Assembly: GCA_009842245.1 (NCBI GenBank) | Contig: VYFT01000006.1 | Span: 127,039 to 191,038, forward strand | DNA length: 64,000 bases | DNA from: Gammaproteobacteria bacterium | GTDB lineage: Bacteria; Pseudomonadota; Gammaproteobacteria; Pseudomonadales; Azotimanducaceae | Reading direction: 5' to 3' | In this document: piece by piece, positions 10,003 to 18,172 of the stretch | Position numbering within the stretch: position 1 is the first letter of the stretch | Layout of the letters: the number at the start of each line of letters is the position of its first letter | Made by a program: the position numbers and the translations under genes | Notes under the pieces: model-generated | Told to the model about the DNA's origin: nothing | Seen by the model: the letters and a program-made list of their open reading frames with translations, nothing else | Databases searched by the model: none

Positions 10003-11355
10003 CTAGCTTTCCTTAAGGATGCGACTAAAGAGTTCGACAAAGAGATCGATTTCTTCTCTTGTGCGTCTCTCGGTCGCGCAGAGTAATAAGCAGTCCTCTA
10101 ACGTCGGATCAATGTCGCCCAACGGGTACCCGGCTAGTATGCCGTGATCGGAAATCATCGTCTTTGTGAGTGCATCGACATTGCCCGCACACCGAATGAC
10201 ACACTCATGAAAGTAAGGACTTGAAAACGCCCTCTGCGCGCGACCGGTTGCTTCGAGTTGTGCGACAAGGTAATTCGTGTTTTCGTGACACCGGGATGCA
10301 GTATGACGGAGTCCGGCGACCCCCATTATCGACATATAAATTGTTGCCGCTGTAACTAGCAGTCCCTGATTGGTACAAATGTTTGAAGTTGCTTTGGCGC
10401 GCCGTATATGTTGCTCCCTAGCTTGCAAAGTAAGCGTGTATCCCACGTCTCCATTTGCATCGAGTGTCCGACCTACGATTCTACCGGGCATTTGCCGCAC
10501 ATGTTTCATTTTGGAGCATAGGAAGCCAAACGACGGACCACCCGAAGCCATCGGAACGCCGAGTGGTTGCCCATCGCCGCAACTAATATCTGCACCGCTT
10601 GCGCCCCATTCCCCAGGTGGTTTTAAAACGGCCAACGTGAGTGGATTCACCACGGCAATCAATAGCGCTTTTCGTTCAGCCGCCCAATTTGAAATGGCAT
10701 CAACGTTTTCTAGCAGTCCGTAGAAGTTTGGTTGCTGTACAACTACCGCACTGGGGTCATCTACATCGCACTGAAGGGGATCAAATAAACCGTTGTCGTG
10801 GGGTACTTGAACAAGTTCGATTCCCTGATTACGCACGAGGGTATTAGCCGTTTTCACGTAAAAAGGATTCACTGCTCCACCGATGACAATCTTCCGGCTG
10901 TGAGCACTTCGATTGCTTCGTACCGCCATGAGAATCGCTTCACCCAAGCCCGAGCCACCATCATAAAGAGACGCATTAGCTACATCTAAGCTCGCTAGAG
11001 AAGCCATCATGGTTTGGAACTCATACAACAGTTGAAGAGTACCCTGACTGGCTTCTGCCTGATACGGGGTGTATGCCGTTAAGAACTCACCTCTCGTGGC
11101 AAGGTCCCAAACCGCCGCAGGGATGTGGTGGTCGTAGGATCCCGCGCCTAAAAAACAAAGACTAAGTTCATCTTCTCTCGCGCGTTCTGAAAGTCGTTGC
11201 ATCATCTCCATTTCAGTGAGCGAATGTTCGATCGATCTGAAGTTTGCAACGGGCACGCTGTCTGGAATCTCGTCGAACAGTTCGTCAATGTTTGCGACTC
11301 CGATGCTTTGCAACATGGTCTTGACCTCTGTCGCAGTGTGGGGTATGAACGGCAT
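10003..11355 (-). CDS. gcvPA: Glycine dehydrogenase (decarboxylating) subunit 1
   Basis: This is the N-terminal half of the two-subunit P-protein. It has the PLP-enzyme fold but lacks the catalytic lysine and forms a heterotetramer with GcvPB. The 450 residues contain FLGAGSYDHHIPAAV, FLTAYTPYQAEASQGTLQ and ASLYDGGSGLGEA, all conserved in subunit 1. The downstream motif GRIVGRTLDANGD and TSNICTNQGL also fit. It starts 24 bases after the gcvH stop. No frameshift is visible, so the split is a genuine gene arrangement, not a broken gcvP. Confidence 0.96.
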   Translation of the reverse strand: MPFIPHTATEVKTMLQSIGVANIDELFDEIPDSVPVANFRSIEHSLTEMEMMQRLSERAREDELSLCFLGAGSYDHHIPAAVWDLATRGEFLTAYTPYQAEASQGTLQLLYEFQTMMASLASLDVANASLYDGGSGLGEAILMAVRSNRSAHSRKIVIGGAVNPFYVKTANTLVRNQGIELVQVPHDNGLFDPLQCDVDDPSAVVVQQPNFYGLLENVDAISNWAAERKALLIAVVNPLTLAVLKPPGEWGASGADISCGDGQPLGVPMASGGPSFGFLCSKMKHVRQMPGRIVGRTLDANGDVGYTLTLQAREQHIRRAKATSNICTNQGLLVTAATIYMSIMGVAGLRHTASRCHENTNYLVAQLEATGRAQRAFSSPYFHECVIRCAGNVDALTKTMISDHGILAGYPLGDIDPTLEDCLLLCATERRTREEIDLFVELFSRILKES

Positions 11356-11379
11356 GAGATGTCTAACCTGTCGCGATAA

Positions 11380-11781
11380 CTAGTGGTCGTGATCTTCTGA
11401 TTCGCAGAATTCTTGATACTGTTCCGCAGTCAACAAGTCTGCCATTTGATCGTCATTAAGGGGCTGTACCACAAATATCCAGCCGCCTTCGTACGGTTCG
11501 GAATTTACCAGGTCCGGTTCCTCAACTAAATCAGAATTAACACGTACGACTTCACCGGAGATAGGGCTGTAGATGTCAGACGCTGCTTTTACCGATTCAA
11601 TAACCGCAACCTCGGCTCCAGCAGCAACCTCGGTACCGGTCTCTGGAAGTTCAATAAACACAACGTCACCTAAAGCGTCTTGGGCAAAGTCAGATATGCC
11701 CACACAGACCGTCCCATCCGGATCCAACCTGGCCCACTCGTGGGTATCGGTGTAACGTAATTCTTGTGGCGTCTCGCTCAT
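11380..11781 (-). CDS. gcvH: Glycine cleavage system H protein
   Basis: GcvH is the lipoyl carrier that shuttles the aminomethyl group between the P and T proteins. The 133 residues carry the lipoylation site Lys65 in VIESVKAASDIYSP, preceded by THEWARLDPDGTVCVGISDFAQ and followed by SGEVVRVN. The C-terminus ends with an acidic, His-rich tail (CESEDHDH). The start overlaps the gcvT stop by four bases. A dedicated lipoyl synthase or ligase is not encoded in the window. Confidence 0.96.
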   Translation of the reverse strand: MSETPQELRYTDTHEWARLDPDGTVCVGISDFAQDALGDVVFIELPETGTEVAAGAEVAVIESVKAASDIYSPISGEVVRVNSDLVEEPDLVNSEPYEGGWIFVVQPLNDDQMADLLTAEQYQEFCESEDHDH

Positions 11782-12848
11782 TTATGTGCTTTTTCTCCAT
11801 GTCTGACAAAAGGTGGTCGAACGATTTTTCCCGTTCTTTGCTTATTACGGATTAAGACTGAACACTCTCCGGTGGCTGCGCGTGGTACTCGCGCCAAGGC
11901 GACACTGTAGCCAAGAGTAGGTGAAAACGAACCACTGGTGATGGTTCCTAAGCCTGCGTTGGATTGTACTTCGTACCCAGATCGCATTACGCCTCCTTGG
12001 AGCACGATGCCCGTAAGTTTGGTTGCGACGCCTTGTCGATGCGCCTCTTCAAGTGCTGTTTGCCCGACAAAATCGCGCGACGGCGTGAGATCGAGCACCC
12101 ACGTAAGAGCGCATTCATAGGGGGTGTGGTCAGGACTCATGTCCTGACCGTTTAAGTTCATACCGGCCTCAAGTCGCAGTGTGTCGCGGGCTCCAAGACC
12201 GCAAGGTATCACATCGGCGTCGTAAAGCTGACTCCAGATCTTTGGTGTTTGCGTATCTGGGCAGATTATCTCTACACCATCTTCACCAGTGTATCCGGTG
12301 CGACCGATAAAAAGTTCATTGTGAAACATCGACGTAAAGGGTTGAGTTTTTATCAGTTGCGGGCAATCTAGTAGGTCTATTACGGTCTGTATTGCCTTGG
12401 GTCCTTGCACCGCAATGATGCTGAGGTCTCGCCTCGGTGTAATCGATACCGACAGCGCGGTTGACTGTTGCCAAGCAGTGACCCATTCCATATCAGTATC
12501 AGCTACACCCGCGTTAAAAACGATGCGAAAGCAGGTCTCATTTAAACGATACACTATTAGATCGTCGATGATACCGCCTCTCTCGTTGAGCATCGCCGTG
12601 TAGAGAGCTTGGCCTTCCGTAGCGAGTTTGCCCACATCACTTGCAAGTACTTTTTGCAAAAACGGTAGGCTGTCCGGTCCGTCGAAATCGACCGTCAGCA
12701 TATGGGACACGTCGAACATCCCAGCGTGGTTCCGTACCGCGTGGTGTTCGTCGATCGTAGAGCTGTATCGCATAGGCATTTGCCATCCCGCAAAGTCTAC
12801 GATCTGGGCGTTTAAGTTAACGTGGTTTTCGTACAACGCTGTTTTCAA
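11778..12848 (-). CDS. gcvT: Aminomethyltransferase (glycine cleavage T protein)
   Basis: GcvT releases ammonia from the aminomethyl-lipoyl arm and transfers the one-carbon unit to tetrahydrofolate, giving methylene-THF for ThyA and MetF. The 356 residues start with the typical KTALYENHVN and FAGWQMPMRYSS, then HHAVRNHAGMFDVSHM and TGYTGEDGVEI, and end in a beta-barrel domain with GTITSGSFSPTLGYSVALA. The start overlaps the ubiH stop by four bases, so gcv expression is tied to an upstream housekeeping operon. I see no room for a glycine riboswitch directly upstream. Confidence 0.96.
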   Translation of the reverse strand: MKTALYENHVNLNAQIVDFAGWQMPMRYSSTIDEHHAVRNHAGMFDVSHMLTVDFDGPDSLPFLQKVLASDVGKLATEGQALYTAMLNERGGIIDDLIVYRLNETCFRIVFNAGVADTDMEWVTAWQQSTALSVSITPRRDLSIIAVQGPKAIQTVIDLLDCPQLIKTQPFTSMFHNELFIGRTGYTGEDGVEIICPDTQTPKIWSQLYDADVIPCGLGARDTLRLEAGMNLNGQDMSPDHTPYECALTWVLDLTPSRDFVGQTALEEAHRQGVATKLTGIVLQGGVMRSGYEVQSNAGLGTITSGSFSPTLGYSVALARVPRAATGECSVLIRNKQRTGKIVRPPFVRHGEKAHK

Positions 12849-14017
12849 TTTACTTTAGTGATGGGTCCAAAGCCCATGGCCTCCCTGATGACTTGTTTTT
12901 TTATAGCAGATAAGCGTGAAAAAGTTCTTACGCCAAAGTTTCGGAGCCAGTGTGAAAGCGGGTCCTTCCACCTCCAAGTGTTGTCGAACAAAGACATCAA
13001 CTGTTGCATGATAATTGCTTTAGCGCGCCGACGCTGTGCTAGGGCCTGCAACTGTATCGGGGAAAAGGCTTGGTCAATGTTGCTCGTACGAAGGATAGAT
13101 TCGAGACTCCGTACGTCTTCGATTCCTAGATTCATTCCTTGCCCCGCTAAGGGATGGATGGTGTGGGCGGAATCGCCGAGAATAAAGATCCATGGTCGTG
13201 GACGAAACGTGTTTGCAAGTCCGTGGTTTAAGGGAAATGATACGCGTTGATCAACTTCAAGAACCTTCCCACATACTTGATCGCTTTCCCGATTTAGTCG
13301 CTCTTTGAATTGATCATCATCAATTGACTGTAACGCGGAAAACAACGGATTAGGAACGCTCCAAACGATGGCATGAGTGTTCGGTTTAGTCAACGGCAAA
13401 AACGCTAGGACCCCATTACCAAAGCGTTGCCAAGCAGTGTTGTTGTGTGGTTGTTCGGTCTCGATAACCGTTACTATCGCACGTTGTCCAAGGCTTTGAG
13501 AATCCCAACGAGCACCTACCAGTTCTCGTGTTCGGGAATTTGCTCCTTCAGCAATTACCAAGAGCTTGCAAAACACGACTTTACCATTAGTCAAAGTGAT
13601 GCTTTTGGGAGTTTCATCGACCGCTGTGATCGTCTCCGTTTCGATATTACCAAGAAGTTTTTCACACTTGTTTCGTACGGCAGTGGCAACCGTAGAGTGT
13701 TCCAGGATCCATGCTAGAGAATCGGAACCAACCTCTTCACTACAAAAATCAATGGTGCTTGTTCCTAGGTGTTCCCAAATGTGCATGCGCTCAACACGTT
13801 GCCGCGGAAGCTGTTCACAACTGAGAAGATCGTCCAACCAAGCTAAAGATTGTGGTGAGAGTGCTACTGTTCTGAGATCAAAACCAAAACGACCAGTTGT
13901 GTGTCGTACGAGCGGTTCGTCCAACAGTAATGTGCGGTATTGCAATCTCTCACAAGCTAGTGCCAGGGCCGTACCAATAACACCGCCGCCGCTGATAACG
14001 ATATCGACATTAGTCAT
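12845..14017 (-). CDS. ubiH: UbiH/UbiF/VisC-family FAD-dependent hydroxylase of ubiquinone synthesis
   Basis: This flavin monooxygenase family hydroxylates the ubiquinone ring. The 390 residues have the dinucleotide-binding GGGVIG at 10-15, an EGANSRTRE segment near 157 equivalent to the DGxxSxxR motif, and the FAD ribityl motif GDSAHTIHPLAGQGMNLG from 281. In gammaproteobacteria two such genes (ubiH and ubiI/visC) usually follow pepP; here there is one, so it may cover more than one ring position or a second copy may lie elsewhere. The choice of ubiH over ubiF or ubiI rests on position after pepP and is less certain than the family. Confidence 0.8.
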   Translation of the reverse strand: MTNVDIVISGGGVIGTALALACERLQYRTLLLDEPLVRHTTGRFGFDLRTVALSPQSLAWLDDLLSCEQLPRQRVERMHIWEHLGTSTIDFCSEEVGSDSLAWILEHSTVATAVRNKCEKLLGNIETETITAVDETPKSITLTNGKVVFCKLLVIAEGANSRTRELVGARWDSQSLGQRAIVTVIETEQPHNNTAWQRFGNGVLAFLPLTKPNTHAIVWSVPNPLFSALQSIDDDQFKERLNRESDQVCGKVLEVDQRVSFPLNHGLANTFRPRPWIFILGDSAHTIHPLAGQGMNLGIEDVRSLESILRTSNIDQAFSPIQLQALAQRRRAKAIIMQQLMSLFDNTWRWKDPLSHWLRNFGVRTFSRLSAIKKQVIREAMGFGPITKVN

Positions 14018-15314
14018 TCATCAGGGCTTCGATGACATCAGGTGATTTCGGGGCTTTGCTGCTCAGAACTTGATTCCCTTCCGCAGTAATCAGTACATCG
14101 TCTTCAATGCGCACTCCTATACCTCGCCAGTGTTCGTCCACGTCATGCATCATTTCATTGTTGGGGATGTATATACCAGGTTCCACGGTCAACACCATGC
14201 CCGGTTCCAAACGTCGAGGTTTCCCGTTATGCATGGTCCGCCCCACGTCATGAACGTCGAGCCCAAGCCAATGTGAACAACTATGAACAAGGAATCGACG
14301 GTCAAGGTTCTGTTCTAGTGCTTCATCTATGGTACTGTCCAATATACCTAGGTCAATCAAGCCTTCCGTCAGAACTTGTCTTGACTTGTTATGGGGGTCT
14401 CGAAAACGATTTCCAACTGAAGCTTCAGCAATCGCGTGTGTTTGGGCGTCTAAGACTAATTCATAGATTGTGCGTTGTGCATCAGAATACTGACCCGAGA
14501 CTGGGAAGGTTCGAGTAATATCGGCCGCGTAGTGATCTAGTTCACATCCCGCGTCAATGAGAACTAGGTCTTGTTCTGTCATCTTGCGGGAATTTTCGAT
14601 GTAGTGCATGATACAAGCGTTTTCGCCACTTCCGACGATTATTGGATAAGCTGGTGTTTTCGCGCCACTACGCAAGTACACGGACTGAATTTCTGCATCG
14701 AGTTGCCATTCGAACATGCCTGGTTCGCAAATCTGCATCGCGCATATCATGGCTTCCGCGGAAATATCGGCGGCTTGTTGCATTTGCGCCTGTTCAATTT
14801 CGGTTTTAATCAGCCTGAGTTCATGTAAAGATGAAGCTAGATTAATCAGATCTTCTGGTGTTTCGCGCCGCTTCTTCTTTAAGTTGTGCAACCATTCGGG
14901 AATACGCGCGTCGAGTTTTGTATTCGCATTCCACAATGCGTGTACCGCATTTCGACCAGTTAGGAATTCGAGAATCTCGGTATCGAGCTCTTGAATTGGG
15001 AACGCTGCATCAACTCCTAAAGCCTCACTGGCGCGCTCAGGACCTAGCCGGTAACCAGTCCATTGTTCGATGCTAGGATCGCGAGGATTGACAAACATCG
15101 CGGTTTCTCCCTTCTCATGGAATGGTGCTAGCACTAACACTGCACTAGGTTCATTAAATGCAGTGAGATAGAAAAAATCACTGTCCTGTCGAAAGGGATA
15201 GTGTGTGTCCCCGTTTCGCGGTATTTCAGTGTTTCCAAACACGATCGCGACACCTTCTGGTCCGATCGCGGCCATCAAGCGACTTCGTCGTCGTTGCAAT
15301 TCCAAAACGTTCAA
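14010..15314 (-). CDS. pepP: Xaa-Pro aminopeptidase
   Basis: PepP removes N-terminal residues that precede proline, using two manganese ions in a pita-bread fold. The 434 residues are close to E. coli PepP (441). The metal ligands are visible: Asp254 and Asp265 in IDAGCELDHYAADITRTF, a His in HWLGLDVHD, and Glu residues in VEPGIYIPN and GVRIEDDVLIT. Its N-terminal creatinase-like domain contains FRQDSDFFYLTAF. It overlaps ygfB by four bases and ubiH by eight, the conserved order of this operon. Confidence 0.95.
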   Translation of the reverse strand: MNVLELQRRRSRLMAAIGPEGVAIVFGNTEIPRNGDTHYPFRQDSDFFYLTAFNEPSAVLVLAPFHEKGETAMFVNPRDPSIEQWTGYRLGPERASEALGVDAAFPIQELDTEILEFLTGRNAVHALWNANTKLDARIPEWLHNLKKKRRETPEDLINLASSLHELRLIKTEIEQAQMQQAADISAEAMICAMQICEPGMFEWQLDAEIQSVYLRSGAKTPAYPIIVGSGENACIMHYIENSRKMTEQDLVLIDAGCELDHYAADITRTFPVSGQYSDAQRTIYELVLDAQTHAIAEASVGNRFRDPHNKSRQVLTEGLIDLGILDSTIDEALEQNLDRRFLVHSCSHWLGLDVHDVGRTMHNGKPRRLEPGMVLTVEPGIYIPNNEMMHDVDEHWRGIGVRIEDDVLITAEGNQVLSSKAPKSPDVIEALMND

Positions 15315-15838
15315 ATTTCTTCGTCCTTAATAATTTCAAACATATTTAAGACTCCGATACGTAGAAACTCTAGGATGCTCGTAAGAGCCTCTTCAATTTC
15401 TTCAAGATCCTCTTCATCAGAATCATCGATGTCCTCCAATTCGGCAACTTGCTCCAAATCTGAGTGAAACTCGTGAAAGAAGTCGGCTTGTGGTCCGCTC
15501 AACTTACTTTCAGCTAAGGGGCGGACCGCTTCCAGAAAACCAAGTAACCACATTCTCAATCCAGTTACCCGAGCATGTAATTCTTCGTCGTCCGTTGGTA
15601 GCAACAAACTGTATGTACACTGCGGATCAACCAGATCATCGTAGACGGTTTTTGAAAATTGTTCGAGTGCGTGGCGATCGCAAAGACCGGGGCGAATACG
15701 ATCGACTAGTCGTGCAATCGAATGTTCGTCCCCGTGTGGCGATCGCACAATCATTCCGGAAACAAGTCCGTGCAGCTCACTCTCATGTAGGGATAACGAG
15801 GCGAGGAGAGCTAGAGAACTCAAGTCATTTTCACTCAT
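15311..15838 (-). CDS. ygfB: YgfB/YecA (UPF0149) family protein
   Basis: This small, mostly helical acidic protein belongs to the UPF0149 family; in Pseudomonas a relative influences ampDh3 expression, but a general biochemical role is not settled. The 175 residues match the family length. ELHGLVSGM near the N-terminus and RMWLLGFLEAVRP in the middle are family hallmarks, and a very acidic stretch (residues about 137-152) precedes a final hydrophobic helix. It heads the leftward pepP-ubiH-gcv operon and faces the zapB-like/zapA genes across 75 bases that must hold both promoters. Confidence 0.88.
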   Translation of the reverse strand: MSENDLSSLALLASLSLHESELHGLVSGMIVRSPHGDEHSIARLVDRIRPGLCDRHALEQFSKTVYDDLVDPQCTYSLLLPTDDEELHARVTGLRMWLLGFLEAVRPLAESKLSGPQADFFHEFHSDLEQVAELEDIDDSDEEDLEEIEEALTSILEFLRIGVLNMFEIIKDEEI

Positions 15839-15913
15839 ACTAGATCAGTCTATAGGGCTAACTATATCAAAGATAATAAAATCAAGTTCTTAGCAGAATG
15901 GGATCAAATTCTT

Positions 15914-16123
15914 ATGGCTGACGATTCTATCGTGCAACTCGAAGAAGTTGTTTACCGTTTGGTTGATAAGTGCCGTATTTTGCAAGAACAGAACACACGG
16001 CTTATCCAAACGCATGAACGGTGGTTAGAAGAGCGTAGAAACATGATGCAACGATTGGAGAAGGTAGAAAATTGTATCGACTCTTCGATCTCGCACTTAC
16101 AATCGATTCAAGGAACTGAATGA
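15914..16123 (+). CDS. ZapB-like coiled-coil protein (TIGR02449-type)
   Basis: A 69-residue, almost entirely helical protein with heptad-like spacing (LEEVVYRLVDKC, ILQEQNTRLI, MMQRLEKVENCI). Small coiled-coil proteins of this kind precede zapA in many gammaproteobacteria and are described as ZapB-like cell-division proteins; direct function is inferred from position and shape only. Its TGA stop overlaps the zapA ATG (ATGA), so the two are likely co-translated. The ATG at 15914 is the first gene of the rightward operon that faces ygfB. Confidence 0.75.
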   Translation: MADDSIVQLEEVVYRLVDKCRILQEQNTRLIQTHERWLEERRNMMQRLEKVENCIDSSISHLQSIQGTE

Positions 16124-16437
16124 CCATGGAAGTCAGTCGAGATGTAACCGTTACCTTTGAAATTCAAGGTAAACAGCATGTCTTGCGATGTACAGAGGAC
16201 GAAGCTGAATCGCTCCAACGAGCCGCAGAGAAATTTGGCGAATACGTAGACGACATGAGTAGTTCGACTTCGGCCTCTTATCTATCCACGGATAGGGTGA
16301 TAGTTGCTGTAGCCGTGAACGTGCTTGACATGCTTCTGAAAAAGGAAGAGCAACTAGCATCACTCCAAAAGCGCATTGACAACTTAAACGATAAAGTCAG
16401 CGAGATCGAAAACGATTTATTTCGGGACTCCGACTAA
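16120..16437 (+). CDS. zapA: Cell division protein ZapA
   Basis: ZapA binds FtsZ filaments and bundles them at mid-cell. The 105 residues fit the family: an N-terminal globular part (VTVTFEIQGKQHVLRCTEDE) and a long C-terminal coiled coil from about residue 60 (NVLDMLLKKEEQLASLQKRI). It overlaps the zapB-like gene by four bases. Position upstream of 6S RNA and ygfA is the standard gammaproteobacterial arrangement, although a methyltransferase gene now separates them. A second ATG six bases downstream could also be used. Confidence 0.92.
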   Translation: MTMEVSRDVTVTFEIQGKQHVLRCTEDEAESLQRAAEKFGEYVDDMSSSTSASYLSTDRVIVAVAVNVLDMLLKKEEQLASLQKRIDNLNDKVSEIENDLFRDSD

Positions 16438-16451
16438 TTTAACCACTCCCC

Positions 16452-17339
16452 TTGCGTCGCAGTAAGACTTCAGCATTTGGCACGACCGGAAGGCTCGGAC
16501 ACGATGCGCGCAAGTTTTATTCGCAGCGGTTGTACCAAGACCTCGAAGTACTACCTGAAGAAACATCTGAAACCGACGAACGTATCCTTGAACAGGTCAA
16601 CGTAATTCACTGCGCGGACAGTCGGTCGATGCATCACTTGCCTGATCGCTCCGTGCATTTGATGATTACGTCGCCACCATACAACGTGGGGAAAGAGTAT
16701 GACGACGATCTTTCTTTGCAAGAGTATATCGTGTTACTAACCGATGTCTTAAGCGAAGTATATCGCGTTCTAGTCAACGGTGGTCGAATGTGTGTGAACA
16801 TCGCTAACGTCGGGAGAAAACCGTACATACCACTCCATATGTATCTGACCCAAGTTGCACTTGATGCTGGATTTCTCATGCGTGGAGAAATAGTCTGGGA
16901 CAAAGGAGCGAGTGCAGGTACATCTTGTGCATGGGGTAGTTGGCAGTCAGCGCGCAATCCAACACTCAGAGACGTGCACGAATATGTTCTAGTCTTTTCA
17001 AAGGGTAATTACCGCCGTACCACTGGCCAACATGATAGTATTAGCCGTGACGAGTTCTTAGAGTGCAGTAAGAGCGTTTGGCGATTTTCTTCTGCTCGCG
17101 CGACGAAGTACAAACACCCAGCCCCGTTTCCCGTGGAGCTACCGCGACGTCTAATTCACTTTTACTCGTTTGAGAATGATGTCGTGCTCGACCCGTTTAT
17201 GGGATCGGGGACGACAGCTGAAGCAGCAATACTTTCGAATCGTCGATATGTCGGATACGAAGTCAACGAGGAGTACGTGAATATTTCATTGGAGCGGTTG
17301 CGCGACCTATCGTTTTCAAATTCCAATGAACATAAATGA
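16452..17339 (+). CDS. Solitary DNA methyltransferase (beta-class N4-cytosine or N6-adenine)
   Basis: A 295-residue site-specific DNA methyltransferase. The catalytic motif IV is TSPPYNVG (SPPY at 74-77) and the S-adenosylmethionine motif I follows as DPFMGSGTTAEA (from 247), giving the IV-then-I order of the beta class. SPPY is commoner in N4-cytosine enzymes, while N6-adenine beta enzymes usually have DPPY, but this is not decisive. No restriction endonuclease, specificity subunit or other methylase lies nearby. The only usable start is TTG at 16452 with no clear ribosome site, 14 bases after zapA, suggesting coupled or weak translation. Recognition sequence unknown. Confidence 0.88.
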   Translation: MRRSKTSAFGTTGRLGHDARKFYSQRLYQDLEVLPEETSETDERILEQVNVIHCADSRSMHHLPDRSVHLMITSPPYNVGKEYDDDLSLQEYIVLLTDVLSEVYRVLVNGGRMCVNIANVGRKPYIPLHMYLTQVALDAGFLMRGEIVWDKGASAGTSCAWGSWQSARNPTLRDVHEYVLVFSKGNYRRTTGQHDSISRDEFLECSKSVWRFSSARATKYKHPAPFPVELPRRLIHFYSFENDVVLDPFMGSGTTAEAAILSNRRYVGYEVNEEYVNISLERLRDLSFSNSNEHK

Positions 17340-17345
17340 TTTTTT

Positions 17346-17351
17346 TATAAT
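17346..17351 (+). promoter_or_regulatory. Putative -10 box of the 6S RNA promoter
   Basis: A perfect TATAAT lies about 8-10 bases before the predicted 5' end of 6S RNA, just beyond the methyltransferase stop codon. The -35 region at the right distance (around 17321-17328, TTCCAATG) is poor. The assignment rests on the perfect -10 and its position. Confidence 0.55.
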
Positions 17352-17357
17352 CAAACT

Positions 17358-17531
17358 GTCGCGGAGTATTGTGGGGTCGGTTTTTGGCCCGATCCGTTAA
17401 TACAGACTCAGGAGATCGAGTGGATCGTCGGTGTGCAGGCCGGTCCGCGACCGGAAGCCTAAGGCCGATCCTAGGTCGCCGCCTTGAACCCCTACGGTTC
17501 AGGGTCTAACCACTCCATGGATACTCCGGAC
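17358..17531 (+). ncRNA. ssrS: 6S RNA
   Basis: 6S RNA mimics an open promoter and binds sigma-70 RNA polymerase, especially in stationary phase. The terminal stem is visible as CGGAGTAT (17362-17369) pairing with ATACTCCG (17521-17528), extended by GTGG (17371) with CCAC (17510). The apical hairpin CCGGTC-CGC-GACCGG lies at 17440-17454, followed by AAGCCTAAG, and a 3' hairpin CCTTGAAC/GTTCAGGG at 17482-17503; both resemble the E. coli molecule. It sits directly upstream of ygfA, the conserved location. The ends are approximate, estimated from the stem and the TATAAT box. Confidence 0.9.
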
Positions 17532-17602
17532 AACTCCTTACTCACTGCGAGATCGTCACTATTCACTCATCACTCGCTCGAAATAAGCAGATTCGTTCTG
17601 CT

Positions 17603-18172
17603 ATGCGAGCTCGACGAAATTCTCAGCCTTCACCAGTCATCCAAGAGAAGTCTCAATCTATAGCCCGTAGTATCGACTCGCGGTTGCGACACACTGAATT
17701 GAAAATCGTCGCTTGTTATCGTGCCCAAGATGGCGAGGTGGACCTTGAACCAGTTATCGAAACTTTACTTTCCTCTCACGTGAAAGTTGTGATACCCGTG
17801 GTACGTGAAAGAAGAATGCAATTTTCTTTGATTGAACCGAATACAGAGTTCAGGATTGGTCCATTCGGTATCGAAGAACCAAGTACGCTAGAAATCGTGT
17901 CCGCCTACCGGATCGATTTAGTATTAGCTCCTCTAGTCGCTTTTTCTTCATCAGGACATCGGTTAGGTCGCGGTAGTGGGTATTACGATCAAGTGTTCTT
18001 AAACAACGACAGAACAGCTCTTGTTGGTGTCGGCTACGACTTTCAGCATTCTGAAGAATTCAGTACGCACGCCAACGACAAACCGCTCGATGCGGTGGTC
18101 ACAGAATCAGGATGGCGAGTATTCCGTACAAATACACCTTGGATAAACGAAGAGGTCTCCGTTGGCGGTTAG
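17603..18172 (+). CDS. ygfA: 5-formyltetrahydrofolate cyclo-ligase
   Basis: This enzyme converts 5-formyl-THF to 5,10-methenyl-THF using ATP, recovering a folate otherwise stored or inhibitory. The 189 residues end with the family signature GHRLGRGSGYYDQVF and VGVGYDFQ, preceded by DLVLAPLVAF. Location immediately after 6S RNA is conserved in gammaproteobacteria, where the RNA and mRNA can share a transcript. The C-terminus overlaps the start of def by 11 bases. The N-terminal basic segment (MRARRNSQ) lines up with the nucleotide-binding start of the family. Confidence 0.92.
   Translation: MRARRNSQPSPVIQEKSQSIARSIDSRLRHTELKIVACYRAQDGEVDLEPVIETLLSSHVKVVIPVVRERRMQFSLIEPNTEFRIGPFGIEEPSTLEIVSAYRIDLVLAPLVAFSSSGHRLGRGSGYYDQVFLNNDRTALVGVGYDFQHSEEFSTHANDKPLDAVVTESGWRVFRTNTPWINEEVSVGG

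Noticed and set aside
10003..11355. Split gcvP as a broken gene
   Set aside because: Both halves have proper starts, stops and subunit-specific motifs, so this is the normal two-subunit arrangement.
13566..14045. Long open frame (159 codons) antisense to ubiH
   Set aside because: It mirrors the ubiH frame and has low-complexity Ser/Arg composition typical of antisense shadows.
15490..15843. Open frame (117 codons) antisense to ygfB
   Set aside because: Fully covered by a conserved gene on the other strand and without any motif.
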